From: Spirochaetota bacterium
GTDB taxonomy: Bacteria > Spirochaetota > UBA4802 > JAKQUI01
Reading direction: 5' to 3'
DNA length: 64,000 nt
Assembly (NCBI GenBank): GCA_029562645.1
Contig: JAKQUI010000048.1
Coordinates: 1 to 64,000, forward strand
The notes under the pieces were generated by a model that did not search any database, was not told the DNA's origin, and saw only the letters and a program-made list of their open reading frames with translations. Made by a program: the position numbers and the translations under genes. This document shows positions 1 through 9,239 of the stretch, in pieces (position 1 is the first letter of the stretch; the number at the start of each line of letters is the position of its first letter).

Positions 1-139
1 TGAGTATATCGCAGTGTTTTACAACCGTTATAGAAAGCATTCTTTCCTTGACTATTTGTCTCCGGAAGAATTTGAATCACAAGGCGGCTGGATTAAGAAT
101 GTTGCTTAACTGCGTGTCCGCAAAATCGGGGCAAGCCCA
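1..139 (+). mobile_element. Right end of an IS3-family insertion sequence
   Basis: The window opens inside an IS3-family element. It contains the last codons of the transposase followed by a right inverted repeat at about 112-139. That repeat begins with the internal GCGTGTCC block typical of IS3-family ends, carries an AATCGGGGCAAG core and finishes in CCCA, so it ends in CA as the family requires. The left end lies outside the window. The junction at 139/140 abuts a gene stump, which suggests the element inserted into a coding region. Confidence 0.72.
2..109 (+). CDS. IS3-family transposase (OrfB/DDE), C-terminal end only
   Basis: This is an open frame running in from the window edge to TAA at 107-109. 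It encodes 35 residues including the hallmark tail FYNRYRKHSFLDYLSPEEFE, the end of the rve integrase core in IS3/IS150-type OrfB proteins. The catalytic DDE residues lie upstream of the window and cannot be checked. Transposase would catalyse excision and insertion of the element. Confidence 0.85.
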   Translation, partial: EYIAVFYNRYRKHSFLDYLSPEEFESQGGWIKNVA

Positions 140-141
140 CC

Positions 142-339
142 TGGAAGGCTATCCAGATCGGTCTCAAGACACCCGTCCTGCGCGAGTACGCCGCATCGAT
201 CTCACGGATCACCGACATGTCAAATGACATCCATGAGATCAACGCGTTAGTCGACAGAGACGCTCGAATATCCTGCCTTCCCGACGAGCGGCCCTACCCG
301 CTAATCGCGGATACCGCCTTGAAGCTGGGAATAACTTGA
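142..339 (+). pseudogene. C-terminal gene stump behind the IS3 element
   Basis: An open frame of about 65 codons begins directly at the IS end and stops with TGA at 337-339. It has no start codon or ribosome binding site of its own, so it looks like the 3' remnant of a gene interrupted by the insertion. The peptide reads like a normal soluble C-terminus (LREYAASISRITDMSNDIHE, then PYPLIADTALKLGIT). I do not recognise the family. The 340-473 stretch after it is AT-rich and shows nothing else. Confidence 0.5.
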
Positions 340-473
340 AGCGAACGAGTGTTTATTTTTAACTTCTGGTTCGCATCTCAAATTAAGATTAACCTACGGC
401 TCCAAGCTCAAGAAAAACCTCAGAAAAATTGATTTTCGCCTGAAAATATTCGCCGTAAGGCGTCTATAATCGC

Positions 474-1331
474 ATGAATACTGATACGACATCGTACCTA
501 TCATCATTGCTCACGGAGGGTATCACCCTTTTTGATTCGGGTGAGTATGACACTGCGCTCGATCGATTCACGCGGCTAATAGCCTTTTACGACCGCGTAC
601 ATCCGCGATACCGTCTCTATGCCTCGCTCTGCAATTACTACCTAGATTGTCGTGATGCGGCTTGGCATCATCTGGAACCCATCATTACAGACGAGTACGC
701 ACTAACAGAGCTCACATGTGATGAATGCATGATGGCGCAGTGGCATTACTACGCACTTGCAGCGGAGATGGGATACCCGGCTGAATGGACGATGGAGGGA
801 ATATTCCCCTCGTACTTCTCGCGGCAGGAAATACAACTGGTTCTTGACAACATGTACATTGAACGGCCGCAGGATGTAGCACGAGAACTGTATGAAGGCA
901 TCATAGGGCACGATTTGGGGCACATTATCCGTAACGGCCGGTTCGATTACGCCCGTTACGATCTCGACATCGAGGACATCGACGAGTGCACATCCCCGAC
1001 CACAGCGACCAGCTCTCTGCTCGAAATCATGATGGAGCTTGCTGGCCTGTATTATGTGAAAAATTATTATCGGCTTTTCATACAACTGTCCAATGTAATC
1101 ATGGCATCATACGATAACGTACCGCCTATATATGCCGCCCTCGGCGAGGTATATTTCAAGCAATTCGACTTTGAAAAATCCATTGAATACTACACGAAAT
1201 TTATCCATTGCAACTTCGCCGACCGGAATATGCACTATGCGCTGCCCGATGATCTGCAACAGTGCGTGAAATACATCAAGGCGAACATACGACATATCAA
1301 GAAGATCGTGAATCGAATGGCCACGGCATAA
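474..1331 (+). CDS. TPR-containing protein of unknown function
   Basis: A 285-residue protein without signal peptide or membrane segment. TPR-like helical pairs are visible near residues 10-45 (LFDSGEYDTALDRFTRLIAF) and 223-262 (YAALGEVYFKQFDFEKSIEY). A middle region with IIGHDLGHIIRNG and an acidic DLDIEDIDE stretch is not assigned. The ATG at 474 has only a weak purine-rich sequence upstream. It may be a cytoplasmic scaffold, but no partner is evident. The following gene encodes a secreted protein and starts about 90 bp later. Confidence 0.65.
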   Translation: MNTDTTSYLSSLLTEGITLFDSGEYDTALDRFTRLIAFYDRVHPRYRLYASLCNYYLDCRDAAWHHLEPIITDEYALTELTCDECMMAQWHYYALAAEMGYPAEWTMEGIFPSYFSRQEIQLVLDNMYIERPQDVARELYEGIIGHDLGHIIRNGRFDYARYDLDIEDIDECTSPTTATSSLLEIMMELAGLYYVKNYYRLFIQLSNVIMASYDNVPPIYAALGEVYFKQFDFEKSIEYYTKFIHCNFADRNMHYALPDDLQQCVKYIKANIRHIKKIVNRMATA

Positions 1332-1422
1332 GTGCGATTCAATAGCTACCGTGGCAACGTACGCAATCAACGGTAATGATATATTTACTACAACGACGCA
1401 CAGAACTCACCCAGGAGGACAC

Positions 1423-2286
1423 ATGAATAGAACAACGATCGTCATTATCATAGCGCTATTGGGCGCTGTACTTTCATGGTGCGGCCCCGGATTCGCTAAC
1501 ACCACCCGCGACATTGGCGAGCAGACAAAACTTGACATGAAACAAACCGCCCGCTGGGTTATATTTTACACCAATATCGAGCGGGTGGATCGCGGGCTCG
1601 AACCGCTCGTGTACAATCCCCAGCTGGAGAAGGCGGCCTTCTGGCAAGCTGAATACTGTTCTCGAAAAGGCTACCTGACGCATTCCGCGAATGAAACCGG
1701 CATGAAAAATCCTGGCGATCGCATAAGGAAATTTGGCGGTGAATGGTGGACCTATGGAGAAAACATTACCATCCAATTCGCCCTCAACATGTCAAGGAAA
1801 AGCTATTCCCGGTATTCGGACGAAAAAGGCGAATATGTGGATTTCGGCAATCATACCGTATTCTGGCTCAACGAGCGCCAGATGGGCAACACCATGGTAA
1901 CGAGCTGGATGAACAGCTCCGGGCATCGGGCGAATATTATGAATTCCGCATTTAGATCGATCGGCGCCGGCGTTCACCCCGGAACATACTCCGGTCATAG
2001 TTCCTATTACGGCTGCCAGGTCTTTGCCGACAACACGAAGTGGGATTTCACCAAATTGCTGGTACAGACCACGACGGCCATTGGGAAAACCACGCATACA
2101 ATAACCTTTAACGGCCCGCTCCCGGTGCACGTGATCGAAATGATTGAGAACAATGACATCAGGGTCCTGAAAACCGCTTCGGCGGGAACCGCATGTCTGT
2201 TCGAAAAACCGTCAACCGGCAAATGGTTTTACGCTTGCCTGTATGATAAGGAAATCGATACACTTTATCCGGTAAAAGCACTGTAA
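1423..2286 (+). CDS. Secreted CAP-domain (SCP/YkwD-like) protein
   Basis: The start is placed at ATG 1423 because AGGAGG stands just upstream and the protein then begins with a clean signal peptide (residues 1-25, ending GPGFA). The mature part is a CAP domain: RGLEPLVYNPQLEKAAFWQA, then LTHSANETG with the first conserved His, GENI with a conserved Glu, and TSWMNSSGHRANIMN with the second His. These form the usual His/Glu cluster of the family. Bacterial CAP proteins are exported, and their biochemical roles are mostly unknown. The next gene follows after 14 bp and is probably co-transcribed. Confidence 0.88.
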   Translation: MNRTTIVIIIALLGAVLSWCGPGFANTTRDIGEQTKLDMKQTARWVIFYTNIERVDRGLEPLVYNPQLEKAAFWQAEYCSRKGYLTHSANETGMKNPGDRIRKFGGEWWTYGENITIQFALNMSRKSYSRYSDEKGEYVDFGNHTVFWLNERQMGNTMVTSWMNSSGHRANIMNSAFRSIGAGVHPGTYSGHSSYYGCQVFADNTKWDFTKLLVQTTTAIGKTTHTITFNGPLPVHVIEMIENNDIRVLKTASAGTACLFEKPSTGKWFYACLYDKEIDTLYPVKAL

Positions 2287-2300
2287 GGAGTCCATACAAC

Positions 2301-3035
2301 ATGGGAACCAAGAAACCGGGCAAACCGAAAACCGGCAAGATCGATTCGAAACGCATTAAAAGCAAACACGTTGAAATTTTAACCGTTGAGCCCCCGACCA
2401 TCCACCAGGAGGAACCCGTAAGGAGTTGGGCAGTAAAACACAACCACGCAATTTTTGCGTTACGATCATTGCTGATCATCGCCATGATTGCAATTGTTGC
2501 AACTGCCGCGGCTTCAATGTACTTGATTAGAAGCACGCTCAGGAACGAGATGTTTTCCTCGGCGCATCGCGAGGTAACAATCCTCGCGGAAGCGTCGCGC
2601 GACGCGCTGGCGTCGGAAAGCGAGCTGCAGCTTCTATCGGCGATACAATCGGCAAAAATGAACCCATCGATTGTCAAGGCATACGTCCTTGACCGGGACG
2701 GCCGCATACGCCAGAACTTCGATCCCGAAATGAACGGGAAGGTGCTCGACGACGCGATACCGCGAAGAATATTTGATGAAAGCAATCATAACAAGCCAGC
2801 ACTTATCGGCTCCCGGAACACGGAATACGGAACTATGTATACGTTCGCGCTTCATCTGCATGAAAGATTATACAAGCAGCGCCTTGGCACTGTTCGGATC
2901 GATTATTCCGAGCGTGCAACAATTATTACCGCAAGAACGCTGTCGATAAAAATTGCGGCTATTGCAATCGCCGGTATTATTTCACTTATTGTTGTAATGA
3001 TTCACCAGGGAAGACGGTTGCGGGAAACGACCTAA
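2301..3035 (+). CDS. Two-TM protein with periplasmic sensor-like domain, no output domain
   Basis: A 244-residue protein with AAGGAG 10 bp before its ATG. After a basic 50-residue cytoplasmic tail comes a membrane segment (about residues 53-73), then an extracytoplasmic region of about 130 residues containing VKAYVLDRDGRIRQNFDPEM and IGSRNTEYG, which resembles Cache-type sensor folds. A second membrane segment (about 217-235) follows, and the chain ends eight residues later. Histidine kinases and chemoreceptors with this layout continue into HAMP and output domains, and none is present here. It could signal through a partner protein. The upstream neighbour is a secreted CAP protein. Confidence 0.6.
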   Translation: MGTKKPGKPKTGKIDSKRIKSKHVEILTVEPPTIHQEEPVRSWAVKHNHAIFALRSLLIIAMIAIVATAAASMYLIRSTLRNEMFSSAHREVTILAEASRDALASESELQLLSAIQSAKMNPSIVKAYVLDRDGRIRQNFDPEMNGKVLDDAIPRRIFDESNHNKPALIGSRNTEYGTMYTFALHLHERLYKQRLGTVRIDYSERATIITARTLSIKIAAIAIAGIISLIVVMIHQGRRLRETT

Positions 3036-3200
3036 CACCACCTTTTACGCTGTCCATTTGTCCCAACCAGGAACAACGGCTTTCCTGATGACCAACCGGC
3101 GTGAAATTGCGTAAATAAAAATAATCCTCCCGAAAAATAAAAACATAAAATTAAACCACTTTCTTAGTCTAGTAACATATAGATCAAAAGGAGGCGGTTC

Positions 3201-3518
3201 ATGAAAAAGCTCATAGTTCTTCTCGCGATAGCGCTTTTCGCGTCGGCGGCGGCGTTGAATGCCGAATCTAACTACCGTACGGTCAGCCATGGTACGGCTC
3301 CCCTTCAATGCGCGGACGGCGAACAAACGGTCACCTTCTCGAATGGAGCGACCTACACCGGCCAGTTCAGCAGCTGCAAACCGGTATCCGGCTATGGCAC
3401 CTTCCGGCAGGGGTCGGTAGAATTGTCCGGCTATTTCCAATCGGACGGCAACAAAACCGTCACGTTGACCAAAAACGGACGTGTCATAAAGCTGTCGGTG
3501 CGGACGGTTCCACGGTAA
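3201..3518 (+). CDS. Small secreted protein with a MORN-like motif
   Basis: A 105-residue protein with an AAAGGAGG ribosome binding site before ATG 3201 and a signal peptide (LIVLLAIALFASAAALNAES). The mature chain contains FSNGATYTGQF and GYGTFRQG, which fit the MORN repeat pattern (YxGxxxxGxxxGxG), followed by a second weaker turn (SVELSGYF). MORN repeats usually mediate lipid or protein contacts. The role here is unknown. A minus-strand open frame over the same bases lacks any ribosome binding site and is a shadow. Confidence 0.7.
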   Translation: MKKLIVLLAIALFASAAALNAESNYRTVSHGTAPLQCADGEQTVTFSNGATYTGQFSSCKPVSGYGTFRQGSVELSGYFQSDGNKTVTLTKNGRVIKLSVRTVPR

Positions 3519-3571
3519 CGGAAGCATGTCATGATCCACATACACCATAGCAATTAAGAAACAAGCAGTAA

Positions 3572-3808
3572 ATCGATGGATCGGGCGTAAAGCATTTCAT
3601 GAACTGGTCCATCGATGCCAGTCAAAAATGCGACATAACTTTCCGGTGGTCCGAGAGCCATTAAAACAATCCAGAGGATACATTGAGCTTCAACCCTCCA
3701 CAGGGAAAGACCGGCACCTGGATCATCGAACTGAGCTGGAATAACCGTATTGACTGGCCCTGGGAGAATGTCGAAAAACGGCTGTACTTCACCGTCATCG
3801 ACCAGTGA
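3572..3808 (+). pseudogene. Decayed gene fragment with an in-frame stop
   Basis: One reading frame stays protein-like across the interval except for a TAA at 3662-3664. It reads HFMNWSIDASQKCDITFRWS before the stop and PQGKTGTWIIELSWNNRIDW then RLYFTVIDQ after it. The Trp-rich, alternating hydrophobic composition suggests the C-terminal part of a secreted or beta-rich protein. There is no start codon with a ribosome binding site. The family is not recognised. Confidence 0.5.
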
Positions 3809-3937
3809 GTGAAAAGGATTTGACAGAAGAAAATTGGGTTACATAATGCATGCGACCCGATCCATACGGCGAGGAGTTCGTACAAAACTCTGGTATAGTT
3901 GACTCCCACAAATCGAGTATTCTGAAGGAGCATGGTC

Positions 3938-4477
3938 ATGGCACATTATAATAGATCGAATACAGGCTATTCATCCGGGTATAAATCTGGTAGCGGAAAT
4001 GGCAAGTACATGAAGGAAGAATTATCGACGAAGAGTAAAGAGCCTATAAGGATTGAAACAGATGAAGCAACGACTTTTGATAAACTAACCCAAAAACAAG
4101 TTGATCTAGAAAAAGTACTACAAGTTACGGATAGCCGCCGGACGGGCTTATACGATAATTCCACTATCGATAACATGACTACAGCAAATAGTGAAATGCG
4201 GGGGGAGAAGCCGATGCAGGAATCGGCGTTATTACCTTCGATGCTAACCCTTGCGGCAATGCTTGTACTGATTGTGATAATGTCCGTTCTTTTACCGCGC
4301 AAAGTTCGAAACAAGTTGCTTTTCTTGGCGCCACCGTCTTTGATCGCTGCGTTCATATTGCTGTTCCTCGAAAATGATCGATCGTCATGGTGGATCGTCG
4401 TCATTATCCTGCTTGTCGTCGCAACCATCATGTCGATGAAATGGATTTACGAGGTAACGAAAGAACGGCGGCAATGA
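3938..4477 (+). CDS. Membrane protein with Ser/Gly/Asn-rich N-terminus
   Basis: The start is taken at ATG 3938 because GAAGGAG lies 7 bp upstream, whereas the earlier ATG at 3932 is only 1 bp from it. The N-terminal 25 residues are rich in S, G, N and Y. A charged linker of about 70 residues follows, then three hydrophobic segments at the C-terminus (MLTLAAMLVLIVIMSVLL, LLFLAPPSLIAAFILLFL, WWIVVIILLVVATIMS). No family is recognised. The gene at 15580 has the same overall layout. Confidence 0.6.
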   Translation: MAHYNRSNTGYSSGYKSGSGNGKYMKEELSTKSKEPIRIETDEATTFDKLTQKQVDLEKVLQVTDSRRTGLYDNSTIDNMTTANSEMRGEKPMQESALLPSMLTLAAMLVLIVIMSVLLPRKVRNKLLFLAPPSLIAAFILLFLENDRSSWWIVVIILLVVATIMSMKWIYEVTKERRQ

Positions 4478-4591
4478 ATGAATAACGACAGATACAAGTA
4501 CTATTAGCAGTTTCCTGAAAAACTCTGCAACAGTATAGAAATTTAATTGCCAGAGCAGTTAAGGCTGATTCAGGATAGAATGATGAAATAA

Positions 4592-4940
4592 ATAAGATGC
4601 GCGATAGTGGGGCTTGGTAGAATCGGATGTCTCCTGGAAAACCATCCTCTCCTTACAGGGAAAAACCGTCTTCACACGCTGGCGCCATTACCTCGAACAT
4701 GGACTGCATTCTCGTTGCCGGTTGTGACACCGATCCCGAGAGGAGATCCATTTTTTCCAAAAACTGGTCATGTGATAGCTAAGATGACTGCCGTTCGATG
4801 ATTGAGAGTATCGACATCGACATATTGCACATCGCCATGCCGCCGAGTAATCATTATGAAATGGTTTCATTGGCATTAGCATTCCTGTATAATCGTTCCA
4901 TCTGCAGAGGTTCTAGTCAATCCGATGTTTTTCATGACGC
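4592..4940 (+). pseudogene. Frameshifted Gfo/Idh/MocA oxidoreductase remnant
   Basis: The first frame reads IRCAIVGLGRIGCLLE, the GxGxxG dinucleotide-binding start of Gfo/Idh/MocA dehydrogenases. After a frameshift near 4678 another frame continues with NMDCILVAGCDTDPERRSIF, then an in-frame stop, then DILHIAMPPSNHYEMVSLAL, the conserved (A/T)PPSxHxxM segment of the family. A further shift near 4890 yields VLVNPMFF. With two frameshifts and a stop, only the Rossmann half is left. The rest, up to about 5090, holds nothing recognisable. Confidence 0.72.
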
Positions 4941-5108
4941 CGGTCCCATTCATCTGTTCTCGGCATATCATCTCTTTTCGTTCCATAGCCGAAGTGCAAC
5001 CCTAACAGTTCAACATTTTCGACTGTTTAATGATCTTTTTTTTTATTGAAATATTTTCATTACATTCGTCTATTATAAAATCATTATCTATATGGAATGG
5101 AGAGAGCG

Positions 5109-5519
5109 ATGAAAAGCATGAAAACTCTTTCAGTTGTTATTATTATCATCGAACTTACGGGTTCGATCAGTTTAGCCGGTGTGGAAAAGATCCCACAAAC
5201 TCTCTACGCGATTTCGAAGCTATCGGAAATTGCAAAAGCAGCTAAAGCCGCTGAAGATGCGAAACGAATGGCCGATCTGAACAAGCTATCAAATCAGAAC
5301 ATCGATACAAATCTCGCTAATCCGTATGGGTTTGATCCGGCGCTTCATGGAAAGGTAGGCTATCCATATGCATCAAATGGACCGCTCATTTACGAAAAGC
5401 CCCAGACACAGGAATCATTCGGGGTGCTAGCGATCCCGATCCTTATTGGCATCATCGCAATCTTGTCCGGCGTTTGTGTGTTTCTCGTCATTTCACGGAG
5501 AAAACTCAGGAAGGCGTGA
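5109..5519 (+). CDS. Small exported membrane protein, unknown function
   Basis: Translation probably starts at ATG 5109, just after GGAGAG. Residues 1-22 form a signal peptide. An Ala/Lys-rich helix follows (SEIAKAAKAAEDAKRMADLN), then a Pro/Tyr-rich stretch, and finally a membrane segment (VLAIPILIGIIAILSGVCVF) with a basic tail RRKLRKA facing the cytoplasm. This is a single-pass protein with an exported N-terminal part of about 65 residues. No family is recognised. It lies tail to tail with the VWA gene. Confidence 0.55.
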   Translation: MKSMKTLSVVIIIIELTGSISLAGVEKIPQTLYAISKLSEIAKAAKAAEDAKRMADLNKLSNQNIDTNLANPYGFDPALHGKVGYPYASNGPLIYEKPQTQESFGVLAIPILIGIIAILSGVCVFLVISRRKLRKA

Positions 5520-5577
5520 GCGTGGAACCGGTGCCGCATTAATCGTCGGTTGCCAATCGGCACAAAGAACATTCTCC

Positions 5578-8500
5578 TCACCCTATCGACGCCAGCACGC
5601 TCTTCACCAGTTCCGGGATGATCGGCAGGATCTGCTCGGGGCTGGTGAAGTACTCGGCGTAGGTCGCCTCCTGCTGGAAGAGCTCGAAGTAGTCCCCTCG
5701 ATTGATGTCGATATTGAAATAGATGAGCTTGATGCCGGCATTCACGGTTTCCCGGATGGCGATGAGGGTGTCGTCGAGCGCCTCCCGGCCCTGGTAGTTG
5801 TCGGAGTTGGGGCGGCCGTCGCTAACGAGAAAGAAATACTTCTCATCCGCGTCGCTGCGTTCGAGGCGACTCCGGATATAGCGAATGAAATCGCCATCCC
5901 GGTTCTGGGCGTCGGAAACGAACGATGAGACCGCATCGATCGTCTCGGCCCGGTACACATTGGTCGAGGTTACCGAGTTGAACGCGTAGACGGCGACTCG
6001 ATCGGTCACGAGCGAAAGGGCCCGGCCGAATATTATCGCGAACGCCTTTTCTACGTCCATGATACGGTCGTCGCGAAATTCGTTATCGCTTCCGATCCGA
6101 TCATCCGCACACGCAACCGTCCGCGATCCCGGCTCATGACCGATCAAGAGGCTGGTCGATGCGCTTGCATCGATGCCGATCACGACCTCGAGCGTCCGCC
6201 GGGTTTCCCTGATGACATCGAGAAATTCCGGCACCAATTGGTGATGCCGGTTGCTCATGAACTCTATCAGCAGCTCGATATTCATTTCACCCTCGAAGGA
6301 CGAGGTGTCCTCATCCTCATCGACGGACGGTAACAGAACCGAAAGCTGACGGTACACCCGCTGTGCCAAGTACTCCCATTTCTTGAAACGAATGAAATAT
6401 GGGGTTGATACATCGTGTACGGCATATTCCCTTATCTCGGAAAGTCGCGTCCGGGATTTTGTCCGCGGATCGATCGTATACACGTATCGACGCGGCATTG
6501 TACGCGCTTTCCCGCCGATTACGCCGGAGGGGGTACGTGACACGGGATGTCCGCCACTCTCCAGCGGGTATCGCACATCCACGTCTGAGTCGTCGCCACC
6601 CTTGAGTTGTCGTGCTGCGGCATCATCGTCATCCCTCGTTCGCACTGAATAATCGAAAATGCCGCTTTCATCATGATACGCCCCATGATCATCTGACAGC
6701 AGATCCGAGAGATACTCCCGGGCCCGGTCGGGGTAACGACCGGTAGCGTCCTCGCCCGGCTTCCCCGCGAGATGATATTTCCGAAAGAAGGCCTGCTGGT
6801 TTTTATTGTACTCCCGGTAGAGCTCGATAAGCTCCTCCTCGTTAAAAGGGGCCGCCTTGTCTGCATCCATCATGCTTTCGTAATCATGGCCACGGCGATG
6901 CGCGAAATCGGATTCAAGAAGCCCGGCCAGCTCCTCCTCCGGCCATTCCTTCAGTATCTCGTACAATTCCCGGGCAAGCGGGTATACGGCGAGCGGATTG
7001 TACGCGTCGATATTCTGCAGTCGGGACACGCAATACTCCACGAGCTCGCGCACCCCCCGGAACCTACCGGTTGGAAACGGCAGGTTCATAATCTGCCCGA
7101 CCATTTCGTGATACCCCGGATCTTCTTTCGCATACCGGTTATAACCGCCCGCCTCGTCGGTAACGTAGAAAAGCACCTGTGATATCACCCCGACGTCCGA
7201 CCGGGAAATGACCACCGCGTAGTACTGGTTGAGCATCGATAGTATCTTCTCAATTCGCGGGTAGGCGCGAATCTGGATCAGATAGGATTCCACCCTGAAA
7301 TCCTCAAAGATGTTCATGACACAACGGAATAGCTCAGGATATTCGAGTTTGCTCAAATAGTAGTTCAGGTTAAAACAGAAGCTCCCGCCCAGCACATGCC
7401 CTATCTCATGAAGTGTCATGGCGATATACGCGGTGAGATTCCTGTTGTCCGTGATGGGATCGAGAGGATCCAGAAAAAAACCGATGTACGGCGGAAGGTA
7501 TATCGTCTTCCCGTCAGTCGCCGCGATCGTCCCGTCGCTTTCGGAGATTTGCATCGCGCCGGTGAGTGGCAGGATGATCTCGTTCACGTATGAGAGCGCG
7601 ACCGTGAGCGGCACGCGGCACCAATAGTCATGCTCGATCGCCTCATCGATGCGGCCCGGATTGTCCCGGAAGACCGATACCAGCTTCTCGTGATAGAACG
7701 GCAGGTGCTCAGCGCTGATCCGTCCCAGCGCTCCGAACACCGCGTCCTCCCGATCGACGGTTTCTGCAATGCTGATCACCTCCATAAGCTCGTAGCGGTA
7801 GCCATCGAAAGCGTTCCTCATTGGCGCCCAGAGAAACAAGCGAAGGCTCTCGAGTGCGTTCTTGAATACCACGTCCGACTGTTCTGCTCGCATCCTGAAT
7901 TTTTTGCTGTAGAGCTCGTCAATATAGTGACAGAACTGACGGTGATTTTCATCACAGAAGCGGGTCATCTTCATGTTGTAGGTGTTGTCCACCTGTTTAA
8001 GCGCGATATAAATGTATTCAAAGAACATGAACCGGATGACCTCCAGCTCGAGCAGAAAGGAGCCCGTCTGATGCTTCAGCCAGTGAAAAAATTCAGCGCG
8101 TCGCTTAATGAATCCGCGATCTATCTTCAATCCCACCAGGAGCTTGAGGACGACGCGGTACAACGCCGCCTGGATATCGCGGATTTCGATTTCCATGATA
8201 ACCGTGATGATGTTCTTGACAAGGAATCGGATCGTTTCGGCGTTCTTTCCGTAAAAACCCCGCAGCGAGGTGAACGCCGTCGAGACGAAAATCGACATCG
8301 CCTTGATCGCCCGATCGCCGTCCAACTCGAAAACGATATCCCACACAAAATTCTCGAACTCATCGTCGGGATTGCCGTATCGGTGCAAGAACTCCTTGAA
8401 ATCAGCGATTCTCTCTGGAGGGAGATTGCCGATGAATTTCCAGAGCCGAATCAAACGAAGAAAGAAAAACACCTCCGTCCTGTTTTTAGCGCGAACCGTT

Positions 8501-9234
8501 TTCCGCATCGGATAACGCTTGTGATAGATGTTCAGACATTCGAAGAATTTCTCCGGCGCTGGGTGCTCACGGAGCACGGTAAAGATGTCCTCGAAGTAGC
8601 TCTTCCATCGCTCCATCTCGATGCTGATCTCGAGGAAGCGAAACACGGACGGCTGCAAGAGGTAATGCGCGGCCTTCTCGACCTGCGCATGGTCCCGCTT
8701 GTAATACAGAAGGTTCACGAGCTGGTGGAAGCCGCCAGAAAATATTTCGCGATTGAAAAGGTATTTCTGCTTATACGAAGTGAACGTCAGCGATGAGCAA
8801 AACTCCAGGTATTCCTCGACGAGGTTGAGGTCGCGCTCCGCGACGGCGACGAACCCGCGTTCGAACATGCGGAACGTTTCCAGGTCCACCGGCACCATGA
8901 AGAACGACTTCTCGATCCTCCGGTACGCCAACCAGGACATCCGTTCGGCGATCGAGGCCATGAGATCGGGATTTCCGTTGAGCGACACCCGACGCAGGAG
9001 AAGGTGGAACGTGTCCTCAAGCCGGAACAGCGACGATTTGAGACGGGGCCGCAGAAACGTCGAGAAGCCTGGATGCAGCGCCATGCGTTCGAAGACGTGG
9101 ATGTCGTTCTCGGAAAACAGGTGTGCCGCGACACGGTAGAGCAGATTGATCTTGTTTCGGGTTTTCCTGAATATGATCCAGAGGTGCTTCCGGGTGTCCT
9201 GGTGGAGAACGGCCTTGAGCCTGCGGTGATCCAT
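5578..9234 (-). CDS. Large VWA-domain protein with HEIGH metallopeptidase-like motif (CobT/NorD type)
   Basis: A protein of 1218 residues. The N-terminal 550 residues are mainly helical and unassigned. HEIGH at 609-613 followed by NIFEDFRVE at 641-649 gives the HExxH...E arrangement of gluzincin-like domains, and a similar ED.R(I/V)(E/D) element occurs in CobT/NorD proteins. The C-terminal 200 residues form a VWA domain with an intact MIDAS (GIDASAS, Asp1022) and the later SDGRPNSDN loop. Such proteins work with MoxR-type AAA+ ATPases to remodel or metallate targets, and that ATPase is encoded immediately upstream with a 5 bp gap. The target is unknown. Its length is well above the roughly 600 residues of CobT or NorD. 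Confidence 0.82.
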   Translation of the reverse strand: MDHRRLKAVLHQDTRKHLWIIFRKTRNKINLLYRVAAHLFSENDIHVFERMALHPGFSTFLRPRLKSSLFRLEDTFHLLLRRVSLNGNPDLMASIAERMSWLAYRRIEKSFFMVPVDLETFRMFERGFVAVAERDLNLVEEYLEFCSSLTFTSYKQKYLFNREIFSGGFHQLVNLLYYKRDHAQVEKAAHYLLQPSVFRFLEISIEMERWKSYFEDIFTVLREHPAPEKFFECLNIYHKRYPMRKTVRAKNRTEVFFFLRLIRLWKFIGNLPPERIADFKEFLHRYGNPDDEFENFVWDIVFELDGDRAIKAMSIFVSTAFTSLRGFYGKNAETIRFLVKNIITVIMEIEIRDIQAALYRVVLKLLVGLKIDRGFIKRRAEFFHWLKHQTGSFLLELEVIRFMFFEYIYIALKQVDNTYNMKMTRFCDENHRQFCHYIDELYSKKFRMRAEQSDVVFKNALESLRLFLWAPMRNAFDGYRYELMEVISIAETVDREDAVFGALGRISAEHLPFYHEKLVSVFRDNPGRIDEAIEHDYWCRVPLTVALSYVNEIILPLTGAMQISESDGTIAATDGKTIYLPPYIGFFLDPLDPITDNRNLTAYIAMTLHEIGHVLGGSFCFNLNYYLSKLEYPELFRCVMNIFEDFRVESYLIQIRAYPRIEKILSMLNQYYAVVISRSDVGVISQVLFYVTDEAGGYNRYAKEDPGYHEMVGQIMNLPFPTGRFRGVRELVEYCVSRLQNIDAYNPLAVYPLARELYEILKEWPEEELAGLLESDFAHRRGHDYESMMDADKAAPFNEEELIELYREYNKNQQAFFRKYHLAGKPGEDATGRYPDRAREYLSDLLSDDHGAYHDESGIFDYSVRTRDDDDAAARQLKGGDDSDVDVRYPLESGGHPVSRTPSGVIGGKARTMPRRYVYTIDPRTKSRTRLSEIREYAVHDVSTPYFIRFKKWEYLAQRVYRQLSVLLPSVDEDEDTSSFEGEMNIELLIEFMSNRHHQLVPEFLDVIRETRRTLEVVIGIDASASTSLLIGHEPGSRTVACADDRIGSDNEFRDDRIMDVEKAFAIIFGRALSLVTDRVAVYAFNSVTSTNVYRAETIDAVSSFVSDAQNRDGDFIRYIRSRLERSDADEKYFFLVSDGRPNSDNYQGREALDDTLIAIRETVNAGIKLIYFNIDINRGDYFELFQQEATYAEYFTSPEQILPIIPELVKSVLASIG

Positions 9235-9239
9235 CGCAC

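Noticed and set aside
3662-3664. In-frame TAA in the fragment at 3572-3808 as a recoded codon
   Set aside because: TAA is not a known recoding signal in ordinary bacteria, and the fragment lacks a start, so decay is the simpler reading.
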